The notes under the pieces are model-generated. The model did no database searches and was not told where the DNA came from. It saw nothing but the letters and a program-made list of their open reading frames with translations. From positions 1 to 17,024 of the forward strand of contig CALCWV010000007.1 in the NCBI GenBank assembly GCA_937907645.1: a DNA stretch of 17,024 nt, in the 5' to 3' direction. Both the position numbers and the translations under genes were made by a program. Shown one piece after another: positions 7,108-15,433 of the stretch (positions are counted from its first letter, which is position 1; every line of letters starts with the position of its first letter). This stretch comes from an uncultured Clostridia bacterium. Lineage in GTDB: Bacteria; Bacillota; Clostridia; Christensenellales; UBA1242.

Positions 7108-7702
7108 TTTCAATTTCCCCGCATATGCTTGGTTTTTCTGTATTTTCAGTTGTTTCTTTATCCGATTTTTCTTCTATTTTTGATAATTTTTCTTTATCTT
7201 TTTCAGCATTTTGATTTTCCTGTTTCTTGTCCACTTTTTTCTTTGAAGGCTGAGTGTTTATTGACTTTCTAAATACAACATATCTTGTGAATAAAAACTC
7301 CGTTACAAAGTTGATAACCATGGTGATAGCAAGTACTAAATATTTGTTCCAGCCAGCTTGTTTTTCCAAAGCGATTCCCCAAAGTATTGAAAGTGGAGTA
7401 AAGACGGCGTAGTATCCAAGCACCATGAGCATTGCGATTGGTACATTGCTCGCGGATTTGAATGTGAACTTTCTGTTTATTGTGAAGTTAAAGAGGACGG
7501 ACAGAAATAAACTTATGAAATATGACAGCCCATATTCGTTGTTCCCGTCGTGAAAAACTAGTTCGCTAAACAGAGTGAAAGCTCCGATTTGAATCACTCC
7601 GGCGCTACACGAAAACAGCGTAAACTTTAAAAATCTAATAAATTCTTGCTTTTTAGAGTCTTTTTTTGCTGACTCTTTCTCAATTTGTTTTGTTTCTTCC
7701 AT
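7100..7702 (-). CDS. GtrA-like membrane protein
   Basis: The 200-residue product has four membrane segments (about 26-49, 59-76, 88-110 and 118-140), the architecture of the GtrA/DPMS-type family (PF04138). These proteins are thought to help move or present lipid-linked sugars for cell-surface glycan synthesis. Family-typical motifs are FNFTINRKFTF (71-81) and FLFTRYVVFRK (136-146). A 55-residue Lys/Glu-rich hydrophilic tail (146-200) is longer than in many members. The ATG at 7700-7702 is chosen because GGAG sits six bases upstream; the TTG further up overlaps that site. The gene is first in an operon with tcdA (8-bp overlap), has its own promoter, and diverges from the VirB6-like array. Its sugar substrate cannot be told. 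Confidence 0.85.
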   Translation of the reverse strand: MEETKQIEKESAKKDSKKQEFIRFLKFTLFSCSAGVIQIGAFTLFSELVFHDGNNEYGLSYFISLFLSVLFNFTINRKFTFKSASNVPIAMLMVLGYYAVFTPLSILWGIALEKQAGWNKYLVLAITMVINFVTEFLFTRYVVFRKSINTQPSKKKVDKKQENQNAEKDKEKLSKIEEKSDKETTENTEKPSICGEIENE

Positions 7703-7729
7703 ATAAATCTCCAAAATGTACTTGGTTCT

Positions 7730-7757
7730 ATTATATCATAAAATTTTAAAAAAACAA
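7730..7757 (-). promoter_or_regulatory. Promoter of the gtrA-like/tcdA operon
   Basis: On the minus strand TTGTTT (7757-7752) and TATAAT (7735-7730) are separated by 16 bp, predicting a start near 7723, about 20 bases before the chosen ATG. Confidence 0.7.
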
Positions 7758-7807
7758 TCATTTAAAAGTATGTGGTTAAAAAAGCTTTTTTGTACTATAA
7801 ATATATA

Positions 7808-7821
7808 TTTATCATGATAAA
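7808..7821. promoter_or_regulatory. 14-bp palindrome upstream of the VirB6-like array (candidate operator)
   Basis: TTTATCATGATAAA is a perfect palindrome ending three bases before the -35 box of the first VirB6-like gene. It could be a binding site for a dimeric regulator. It is not repeated at the related promoter at 12980 or at virD4. Confidence 0.3.
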
Positions 7822-7824
7822 TTC

Positions 7825-7853
7825 TTGTTTTTTAAGAAAAAGTTTGCTATAAT
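7825..7853 (+). promoter_or_regulatory. Promoter of the first VirB6-like gene
   Basis: TTGTTT (7825-7830), a 17-bp spacer and a perfect TATAAT (7848-7853) lie 19 bases before the chosen ATG. The sequence is strikingly similar to the promoter before the third paralogue (12980-13008). Confidence 0.85.
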
Positions 7854-7872
7854 GAAAATCAATAGGAGGAAT

Positions 7873-10707
7873 ATGGGCACAGCATTTTCTATGTTAGGTG
7901 GCGTTTGGCAGAAAGTAACTGACTTCTTTACGGGAATTTTGGCTATTATTCCTCAAGTTTTATTTTTCATTTATACCTGCTGCGCAAGCTTAATGGATCT
8001 TATGCAATTCGTTATTAGAAAGGTTGCGGGGCTTGACGTTTACTACGTGAACGGCGAAGCTGTAACAGGAGATATTGTATCTGACTTTATCTACGGAGTT
8101 TTGGGAATTGCTAAGGGAACAAGATATTCATCGCTGACAACCGTTTTTTGGTCATTAGTTATTTTTGGATGTATTCTGCTTGTCATAACAACAATTTTTG
8201 CAATAATCAAAGCCCACTATAACTATGACGCACAAAAATCAAATCCAATAACCATCTTAACAAACTCTGTCAAGACATTCTTTCTTATGGCAATAATCCC
8301 TATCTGTTGTATTTTTGGGGTTTACCTATCCAACATTTTACTACAAGCACTTGATCAAATAACATCGTATTCAAGCACTACTCAGGTTGCAGATGTGTAC
8401 AAAAATTCGAGTATAAATTATACCGACTTCTTTGAAAAAGGAACGACTGCGACGGGACAGGAAGCTTACGCTTCATATGATTTTTTTGGAGCGCGATCTT
8501 ACACTAACACGCCAACATTCTCAGGAATACTCTTCAAGATTTCTTGCAAAGATGCAAATCGAGTTAGACATGAATCGTTTACAGCTTCAACTTCGACAAC
8601 GCACGGGACAAATGATTTCAAGTGGGCAGATTTAGGTATCTTCACTTCAGAAATTGAATCTGCAGAAGACAGAAAAGAAGATGTCGCAAATATGATTGAC
8701 TTTGCGTTTGCAAACTGTTTAAGCTTAAAGGAAAATAAGACTGCCTCAGTTTTGGGGACAGAATCTATAACACTTGTTTCATCCTACACGTACTTTGGAA
8801 GTGCGGTTTGGTACATAGGGACGATTAATTTTAGTTGTTTCTCGAAATATAATGTTGGGCTTGTGTGGTATTATTATAATTTGTGGATTTATAACTTTTT
8901 CGTGGCATATGCAGGAATGATTGCTTGCCTTGCAGTTTTCGGATCTATCTTCTTCGGAATGGTTAGCAGAATGATTAAGCTATTATGCTTGTTTATGCTT
9001 TATCCAACATTTGTTGGAATTGGACCGCTTGATAATAATTCGGCTATTGGTAAGTGGAAGTCTGAGTTTATTAAAAATACCCTTATGGGATATGGCGCAG
9101 TTGTGGGGCTTAATTTATCGTATTTCTTGCTAGATGAATTCCAAAAGATATATTTTTTCCAATACGATATTTTGAATAACCTAATGTCTATGGTTTTAAT
9201 AATTGCAATTCTAGTTGTCATCAAGGAGATTATTAAAATTGTCTCTGTTATGGCGGGAGGAGAAGATGCCGCGGGTGCTGGAGAATCTTTAAAGAAAGAA
9301 GCAAAAGCTCTTGCAACAAAGGGCGCAGAAAAAACCATGAAAGCGGCCAACTTTGCACTTAAAGTTGGTGCTAAATTTGACCCAACATTAAAAGCGATGT
9401 ACGAAACAAAGAAGAAAGTTGATGCTAAAATTAAAAAATTAAAAGAGACCAGAAAATCTAAAACCCTTAAAAAGAAAGATGGAAAACCTCAAGATGAAGA
9501 TTACCTAACAAATCTTGCAGCGGAGGCAAAAGCTGATTCGGAGGAGGCAGATCTTAATATAGAAATGGCTGCAATGGAGCATGAGCAATCCGAGAAAGAG
9601 ACAGATGCTTTCGCAAGATACATTGATGATAAAGAGGCAGAAGGCGACTCTGTAGACGATGTCAAGGAACATGACTTTGACATGGATACAAGCAGTACTG
9701 TTCCAGATTCAGACAGAACTCGTGAGGCAAGCTACAAGAGATTTAGATATGCTCAAAGAATGGCATATGCAGATATTGACGCAGACACATCGCTGACAGA
9801 CGACCAAAAAGATGAAAGGAAGAGAGAGGCTCGCCAAAGACTCAAATCTGAGGCTATCGAAGACTTTAGAGCAAATAATGAACACTCTGTTAGAGAGGGT
9901 GAACATCTTGATAGGGCTGCTCAGCTTAGAGAGACTAGCGCTGCAAAACAAGAAGAATATGATGCAGCAATGAAGAAACCAAAGAGATCTGGAATGAGCG
10001 GATTGCTCATGGATATCGGAGGGTCTACAATTAAGCTTGTTGGAAATGTAACAGGTGTGAGCGGGGCTTGGAAAAAACTTGACAAAGACAGCGGACTTGT
10101 TGATGAATTCAAGACATTTGGACAAACAATGCTTGCTCAAGAGGGTGACAGTGTTAGTTCAAAACTTATGACAAAGAAGCAGAAAGAAGACAAAGAAAAA
10201 GCGGATGCAAAAGATAGACAAAAAGCACAACTTGAAAACAAAAATAACAGTGAAATAATGTACAGAAAAGTTAGGGACATGTGCGAAGAAATTGTTAAAT
10301 GGAGAACAAGAGTATTTAACAAAGATATCGACGCTATGACTACTGAGATGAAGAATAGACGTCTCTCAACATTGACGGGTGCATCTGCAGATGCAATGAG
10401 AGCGGGAGCTGCTACTGAAATAGATACAAAAGTAGCCGAGCTTAGAGCAGCTGGCAAAACGGCTCAGGCTGATGCACTTGAAAAGAGAAAAGGTTGGGAG
10501 CAACAAATTATCTCAGACCTACAGACGATGTGTAGAAGAATAGTCCTTGAAGAAAAAGAAAAGGGTGGAACTGTAACAGAGAAGAGAGAAAGAGTAAGAG
10601 CAAGAATTGACTCTGAATGTGCAGAACTTCACGCTAAAGGATTCTTGCAAGCCGAAAGACTTTTGAAAATGAGAAAAGGATCGGCTATCTCATCAATTAG
10701 AAGTTAA
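7873..10707 (+). CDS. TrbL/VirB6-like T4SS membrane protein, paralogue 1, very long tail
   Basis: The 944-residue product is the largest of three tandem paralogues. The membrane part covers about residues 1-455. Hydrophobic segments lie near 17-48, 88-113, 135-160, 336-366, 367-386, 398-420 and 434-459. A loop of about 170 residues follows the third segment and contains YTNTPTFSG (210-218) and ANRVR (228-232), both conserved in the paralogues. The motif YNVGLVWYYYNLW (326-338) precedes the fourth segment. The remaining 490 residues are charged, helical and partly acidic (about 540-600), with an internal repeat at the end. This layout resembles VirB6/TrbL and Mbov_0396-type proteins of Gram-positive mobile elements, which form the inner-membrane channel; assignment is by architecture and context. 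AGGAGG three bases before ATG 7873 sets the start; an upstream in-frame TTG lies in the promoter. Confidence 0.8.
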   Translation: MGTAFSMLGGVWQKVTDFFTGILAIIPQVLFFIYTCCASLMDLMQFVIRKVAGLDVYYVNGEAVTGDIVSDFIYGVLGIAKGTRYSSLTTVFWSLVIFGCILLVITTIFAIIKAHYNYDAQKSNPITILTNSVKTFFLMAIIPICCIFGVYLSNILLQALDQITSYSSTTQVADVYKNSSINYTDFFEKGTTATGQEAYASYDFFGARSYTNTPTFSGILFKISCKDANRVRHESFTASTSTTHGTNDFKWADLGIFTSEIESAEDRKEDVANMIDFAFANCLSLKENKTASVLGTESITLVSSYTYFGSAVWYIGTINFSCFSKYNVGLVWYYYNLWIYNFFVAYAGMIACLAVFGSIFFGMVSRMIKLLCLFMLYPTFVGIGPLDNNSAIGKWKSEFIKNTLMGYGAVVGLNLSYFLLDEFQKIYFFQYDILNNLMSMVLIIAILVVIKEIIKIVSVMAGGEDAAGAGESLKKEAKALATKGAEKTMKAANFALKVGAKFDPTLKAMYETKKKVDAKIKKLKETRKSKTLKKKDGKPQDEDYLTNLAAEAKADSEEADLNIEMAAMEHEQSEKETDAFARYIDDKEAEGDSVDDVKEHDFDMDTSSTVPDSDRTREASYKRFRYAQRMAYADIDADTSLTDDQKDERKREARQRLKSEAIEDFRANNEHSVREGEHLDRAAQLRETSAAKQEEYDAAMKKPKRSGMSGLLMDIGGSTIKLVGNVTGVSGAWKKLDKDSGLVDEFKTFGQTMLAQEGDSVSSKLMTKKQKEDKEKADAKDRQKAQLENKNNSEIMYRKVRDMCEEIVKWRTRVFNKDIDAMTTEMKNRRLSTLTGASADAMRAGAATEIDTKVAELRAAGKTAQADALEKRKGWEQQIISDLQTMCRRIVLEEKEKGGTVTEKRERVRARIDSECAELHAKGFLQAERLLKMRKGSAISSIRS

Positions 10708-10728
10708 AGATAAAAGGAGGTGAACGCA

Positions 10729-12963
10729 ATGACATGGTTGCTACTTAAAGTAACAAATTTCTGGGACAGAGTAATGGATATCATTACTGGTCTTTTTGCG
10801 TTCATTCCTCAATGTATTTACTTCCTATACACTTCAATGGGAAGTTTGCTTGATTTAGGTCAGCTTGTACTTAGAAAGCTTATTGGCCTTGATGTTTACT
10901 ATATAAAAGATGTTGACACGGGAAAATATATTTCAAAGAGCGGAGATATTTTGAAGGAGTTTGTGGAAGGAATACTTGGCATAAATAACTCATATTCGGC
11001 TCTTAACACTGTGTTCTGGTCACTTATAATTTTTGGTGTAATAGTGCTTGTTTTGACTACAATATTTGCGATAATCAAGGCTCATTACAACTACGATGAA
11101 GCTAAATCACAGCCTACAAAAATCATAGGGAATTCACTTAAATCCCTTGCCCTTATGGCAATAACACCACTTGTGGTTATATTTGGCGTTTACATGTCTG
11201 AGGTAATTCTGCAGTCGCTTGACCAGATAACTAATCCATCTAGTTCAAGTAATATATCGAAGGTTTATGAAAGCGAAGCCATGGGTATGTTAAAGAAGGT
11301 TAACGTAAATCGAAATGGTGACAGTGTTTCGGATGATAGTTCGGAAATTTCAACAACATACTATTTTTCTTATGATATGTTTGGTGTAAAAGAATGGACA
11401 AACATGACGACGTTCTCGGGAAAAATCTTTGAGATGATAACGCATGATGCAAACAGAGTTAGAAACGGTGATTACACGGCGACAAATGGAGTTGCGAACT
11501 CATATTGGGATAACTGTGGATTATTTTACACAAGTCAAGAAGGAGATATTCAGGAAGTAGTAGCTTCGCAAATTGACTTTGCTTTCGTCAACACCTTATC
11601 ACTGACAAATTCGCACACTCTATCTATCAAAGGATCAGAGGCGGGAACTGTAATCGGTTCGACTTTAACTTACGGCCCAAGTGCGGCATTTGCGGCAGGA
11701 TTAATAAATGTTGATCATTTCTCGAAATTCAATGTCGGACTTGTGTGGTATTACTACAATCTTTGGATAGTCAATTATATTGTTGGATTTGCAGCAGTAA
11801 TTGCGTGTGGAATGCTGATGCTGAGTCTAATTTTTGGGCTTATGAAGAGATTAATCATCTGTGTGGTTTTATTTATAATTCAAGCTCCTGTAATCGGAAT
11901 TTCACCTCTTGACGGAGGCAATGGATTTAAAGAATGGAAATCAAAGTTCTTGTCCTACTTTATAGCAGGATATGGAACAGTCGCAGGAATGAACCTATTC
12001 TTCCTTATATTGCCAGTTCTGGAAAATATATCTTTCTTTAATATCTTCATATTAGATAAGCTTTTCGATATAGTTATAGTAATCGCAGGGTTGACCTTAA
12101 TTAGTAAAATGGTTTCACTTGTATCTGGATTTATAGGAGCTGCTGACCTCGAGAAAGAGGGAAAAGATATGCGAGAAGGAATGAAAGATGTCGCAGTAGG
12201 AGCGGCGACAAAGACTCTTAAAACAGCTAATCTTGGACTTCAACTTGGCAGATACGCCTTGACTGGCGGAGTAAACAAGAAAATAATGAACGGAATCGAA
12301 GCCCGCATGGAAAAGAAAAGAAACAATGGATTTGCTTTGCTCCCACCTGAGACAAGATCGCGAAAGGACAAGAAAAAGAAAGATAAAAACATTGATATGA
12401 AAGGAGCAATCTACAAAGCAGTAAATTCAATGCCAGGAAGAATGCTTATGAGATACAGCGGATTTTCGGATGTTGATATCTTCAGCAGAGACATGAGATA
12501 CAAGAAACAACTTGAAGAAGAAGGAATAACGGACGAAACAACAGGCAAAAAGAGAGCTCTCTCAAAGAAAGAGATTAAAAATCTTGTGAATGCAAGAAAG
12601 ATTGCCGGTGGACAGCGAATTCTCGCGGGGGCTGGACAAAATATTGCAGATGTGGCAAGCAACCTAGGCAAAGCCCTTGCAAGCTCACAACAAATTAAAC
12701 CTATCTTAGACAAACTAGCCGAAGCAGGTGCTGGGGAAGAAGTCAAGACAGGGGCTCAGACATTAATGAAAACAATAGGAATGGACACTTCATCAATAGA
12801 GACTGGTGAAAACTACTATCTATCAACCGCTAAACAAAAAGAAAAACGATCAAAGGCAGTATCTAAGAAACATACTGAAGATATTAGAAATGCGGCAAAC
12901 CAATCTGCAAGAGCCGCGGGAGAAGTCTCTACTTTGATTGAGATTCTGAAAAAGAAGGGGTGA
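10729..12963 (+). CDS. TrbL/VirB6-like T4SS membrane protein, paralogue 2
   Basis: The 744-residue product is clearly homologous to its two neighbours through the membrane part (about 1-468). It shares GLDVYY (53-58), the segment around NTVFWSLIIFG (93-103), KAHYNYD (117-123), ANRVR (241-245) and FNVGLVWYYYNLW (334-346), plus a SPLDGGNGFKEWK run (392-404). In the large loop the YTNT motif is changed to WTNMTTFSG (223-231). The 275-residue basic tail is unlike the others except for a short shared signature near 660-700. The start at ATG 10729 is set by AAGGAGG eight bases upstream; a GTG within that site is rejected. The gene lies 21 bp after paralogue 1 with no promoter between, so both are on one transcript. 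Assignment as a VirB6-like channel component is by architecture. Confidence 0.8.
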   Translation: MTWLLLKVTNFWDRVMDIITGLFAFIPQCIYFLYTSMGSLLDLGQLVLRKLIGLDVYYIKDVDTGKYISKSGDILKEFVEGILGINNSYSALNTVFWSLIIFGVIVLVLTTIFAIIKAHYNYDEAKSQPTKIIGNSLKSLALMAITPLVVIFGVYMSEVILQSLDQITNPSSSSNISKVYESEAMGMLKKVNVNRNGDSVSDDSSEISTTYYFSYDMFGVKEWTNMTTFSGKIFEMITHDANRVRNGDYTATNGVANSYWDNCGLFYTSQEGDIQEVVASQIDFAFVNTLSLTNSHTLSIKGSEAGTVIGSTLTYGPSAAFAAGLINVDHFSKFNVGLVWYYYNLWIVNYIVGFAAVIACGMLMLSLIFGLMKRLIICVVLFIIQAPVIGISPLDGGNGFKEWKSKFLSYFIAGYGTVAGMNLFFLILPVLENISFFNIFILDKLFDIVIVIAGLTLISKMVSLVSGFIGAADLEKEGKDMREGMKDVAVGAATKTLKTANLGLQLGRYALTGGVNKKIMNGIEARMEKKRNNGFALLPPETRSRKDKKKKDKNIDMKGAIYKAVNSMPGRMLMRYSGFSDVDIFSRDMRYKKQLEEEGITDETTGKKRALSKKEIKNLVNARKIAGGQRILAGAGQNIADVASNLGKALASSQQIKPILDKLAEAGAGEEVKTGAQTLMKTIGMDTSSIETGENYYLSTAKQKEKRSKAVSKKHTEDIRNAANQSARAAGEVSTLIEILKKKG

Positions 12964-12979
12964 AAAGATGAAGATATTG

Positions 12980-13008
12980 TTGTTTTTTAGAAAAGAATTT
13001 GATATAAT
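12980..13008 (+). promoter_or_regulatory. Promoter of the third VirB6-like gene
   Basis: TTGTTT (12980-12985), 17 bp and TATAAT (13003-13008) lie in the short gap after paralogue 2. Box sequences, spacing and most of the spacer match the promoter of paralogue 1, so the third gene can be expressed separately as well as by read-through. Confidence 0.8.
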
Positions 13009-13040
13009 TAAAAAAAATATAGTAAAAGGAGGTATGTGAT

Positions 13041-15326
13041 ATGTTTGATGGCATTAGTATGATGTTGAAATCAAGTTGGCTTCAAAAAATAGTAGACTTT
13101 ATCGTCGGATTCTTTGCATTCATTCCACAAATCATGTATTTCCTTTACACCTGCTGTGCGAGTATCCTAGATTTCTTGCAATACCTCATAAGGAAACTCG
13201 CAGGCTTAGATGTCTACTATATAGACGGAGTTGAACAGCAAGGGGACATCGTAGTTTCCTTTGTAAGAGGAATTTTGGGAATTGACAAGAGCCCAGCATA
13301 TTCATCACTCACTACAGTATTTTGGTCATTAGTGATTTTCGGATGCATCTTGTTAGTTCTCACAACGATATTCTCAATCATCAAAGCTCATTATAATTAT
13401 GATGCTAAAAAATCGCATCCTATGGCAATTATTGGATCATCTTTAAAATCCCTTGCCCTTATGGCAATTGTTCCAATAGTAGCAGTTTTTGGGCTTTATT
13501 TATCACAAATTGTATTACAAACATTAGATGAAATTACAGGTACTCAATCAGCATCAGTGTCAGGTTTTGACTCGAATATGAAGGAGTTTGGAAATGTATT
13601 CCAAGCAGGTTATATCGGAACAAACAAGACTGAGGGAAGTGTAAGCGAAGATGCAGCAGCAGACATGAGGGGAAAAACATATTCAAATTATGACTTCTTT
13701 GGAACTGTTGCTTATACAAACACAGCAACATTCTCAGGTGTTATGTTTAAAACAGCGGCCTATGAATGTAACAGAGTAAGAATTGGATCATACACTGCAC
13801 CAACATCAAGCAGTGGGGATGGAAATTGGGATAACTTTGGAGTATTTTTTAGTTCGAATGATGGAACTGCAAAAGAAGATGTAGCAAATCAGATAGACTA
13901 TGCATTTAGCAATGCCTTGAGACTTAAAACCTCACATTCTGTAAATTTTAAGGCAGGAAAAGAAGCAGGCTATGTTCTCGCGGGAACATTTACATCACCA
14001 TACAGCGCAACGGTGCTTGTAGGGCTTGCCAATGTTAAATGTTTCTCAAAATATAATGTTGGCTTAGTTTGGTACTATTACAATCTATGGACATTTAACT
14101 TCCTACTTGGGTTTGCAGGAATTGTGGCTTTCTTAGTAGTTTTAGGAAACGTCACATTTGGATTAATTGTAAGAATGATACAACTATTAGCGCTATTCTT
14201 CGTGTTCCCTCCACTCATTGGGATAGCACCTCTTGATGGAGGAAATGCATTTGGGAAGTGGCGTAAACAATTTATTTCAGATACGCTCATGGCGTTTGGA
14301 GCAATCATAGGAATGAATATATTCTTCTTGATACTTCCATTCCTTAATACAATTTCGTTCTTTAACACTGCTATTCTTGATAATATAATGAACGTTGTCA
14401 TTATGCTTGCAGGCTTAGCAATGATCACAAAACTGATTTCAATGATCTCAGACTTTATTGGCGCCGGAGATGCAAACAAGACCGGCGAAGAAACAAGAAA
14501 GGCAACGACAGACCTCGCTTCGAAGGGATTGCAAAAGACAATGAAAGCTGCAACCTTTGCAACAAAATTTACTAGAATGGGCGGAGGAAACCCAGTACTT
14601 AAGGGAATCGGAGCTGGACTTGGTAAAGGAGCCAGTGCTCTTGGAACAAAGATTGCTAATTCTAAAGGCGGAAAGAGGATCGCCAACTCAAAATTTGGTA
14701 AATTGTTTAGTGCTGAAGGTAGAGCAGAATTACAGGGAGCAAAAACCGAGAACCAGATTTACAATAATAATGTAGCAGCTGAAGAGACACGTCTTGGAAG
14801 AAAGCTTTCAGATAAAGAGAAAGAAAGTATCAAGAAAACTTCTAGGGTTGAATATAATGACCAATTCAGAAAGGGTGGTAGTGCCAATAAACTTGGTAAA
14901 TTTACTCATGGTGCTACAAAAGTATTAGATGCTGCGCTTGTTCCTTTTGGAGCAAGAAAAGAGACCGATGCTTCAGGAAAATGGGATGCAGGAGCTGGAT
15001 TAAAAGCATTCGGAACAGCTGTTTTAGATGTTTCAAAACTTGGATTCAAGACTGTCGGAAAACTTTCTGGAGCTTCAGATGCTTATGAAGGCATGAAGAA
15101 GAGAGGAGATGCCGACGAGATTAAGACATTCTTCCAGGCTGTTGGTGGCATGGGCAAAGGTGGCACTCCAGTTCCAAAGAGCCTCAAGACAAAGAAACAA
15201 AAAGATGATGAAGAGAAAGACAGAACAAAGGAAGAGCAAGCAAATGTTGCTAAGGCCGCTGAGAACACAGATAAGACATACAAAGAAATTCAAAATCTTA
15301 TCAATAAACTCTCAAGTATGCCATAA
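13041..15326 (+). CDS. TrbL/VirB6-like T4SS membrane protein, paralogue 3
   Basis: The 761-residue product has the same membrane architecture as its neighbours (about 1-470): TCCASILDFLQYLIRKLAG at the N-terminus, KAHYNYDAKKS (115-125), a large loop with YTNTATFSG (225-233) and CNRVR (243-247), YNVGLVWYYYNLW (338-350), and APLDGGNAFGKWRKQF (396-411). It is closer to paralogue 1 in the loop and to paralogue 2 around the third membrane segment and the PLDGG region. The Gly/Lys/Ala-rich basic tail (about 475-761) contains GKGASALGTKIANSKGGK and ends with the shared KTF-Q and TKKQK signature. ATG 13041 has AAGGAGG eight bases upstream. The gene has its own promoter and is followed by a strong terminator. 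VirB6-like function is inferred from architecture and the virD4 gene in the same window. Confidence 0.8.
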   Translation: MFDGISMMLKSSWLQKIVDFIVGFFAFIPQIMYFLYTCCASILDFLQYLIRKLAGLDVYYIDGVEQQGDIVVSFVRGILGIDKSPAYSSLTTVFWSLVIFGCILLVLTTIFSIIKAHYNYDAKKSHPMAIIGSSLKSLALMAIVPIVAVFGLYLSQIVLQTLDEITGTQSASVSGFDSNMKEFGNVFQAGYIGTNKTEGSVSEDAAADMRGKTYSNYDFFGTVAYTNTATFSGVMFKTAAYECNRVRIGSYTAPTSSSGDGNWDNFGVFFSSNDGTAKEDVANQIDYAFSNALRLKTSHSVNFKAGKEAGYVLAGTFTSPYSATVLVGLANVKCFSKYNVGLVWYYYNLWTFNFLLGFAGIVAFLVVLGNVTFGLIVRMIQLLALFFVFPPLIGIAPLDGGNAFGKWRKQFISDTLMAFGAIIGMNIFFLILPFLNTISFFNTAILDNIMNVVIMLAGLAMITKLISMISDFIGAGDANKTGEETRKATTDLASKGLQKTMKAATFATKFTRMGGGNPVLKGIGAGLGKGASALGTKIANSKGGKRIANSKFGKLFSAEGRAELQGAKTENQIYNNNVAAEETRLGRKLSDKEKESIKKTSRVEYNDQFRKGGSANKLGKFTHGATKVLDAALVPFGARKETDASGKWDAGAGLKAFGTAVLDVSKLGFKTVGKLSGASDAYEGMKKRGDADEIKTFFQAVGGMGKGGTPVPKSLKTKKQKDDEEKDRTKEEQANVAKAAENTDKTYKEIQNLINKLSSMP

Positions 15327-15344
15327 TAAGTTCATCTTTAAAAT

Positions 15345-15376
15345 AAAAAAAGATCGGTTCACTCCGGTCTTTTTTC
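15345..15376 (+). terminator. Terminator of the VirB6-like array
   Basis: A 12-bp stem (15346-15357 with 15364-15375, one T-G pair) with a 6-base loop and terminal T-run lies about 20 bp after the stop codon of paralogue 3. Confidence 0.88.
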
Positions 15377-15433
15377 TTTGCCCCCTTATTATATGTTATA
15401 AATATATTATATATATAGAATAAAATCATATAT

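Noticed and set aside
7825..7872. Upstream TTG start giving 16 extra residues for paralogue 1
   Set aside because: That start lies in the -35 box of the gene's own promoter; the ATG at 7873 has a proper AGGAGG site.
9709..10140. Minus-strand 143-residue reading frame in the tail of paralogue 1
   Set aside because: It is antisense to a helical charged tail, lacks a ribosome binding site and has no recognisable domain.
12968..13039. 23-codon reading frame between paralogues 2 and 3
   Set aside because: It coincides with the promoter and the ribosome binding site of paralogue 3, and stops one base before that start; it is better explained as promoter DNA.
14078..14686. Minus-strand 202-residue reading frame inside paralogue 3
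   Set aside because: It is an antisense shadow of the membrane-coding part of a gene that is supported by homology to two neighbours, a promoter and a strong ribosome binding site.
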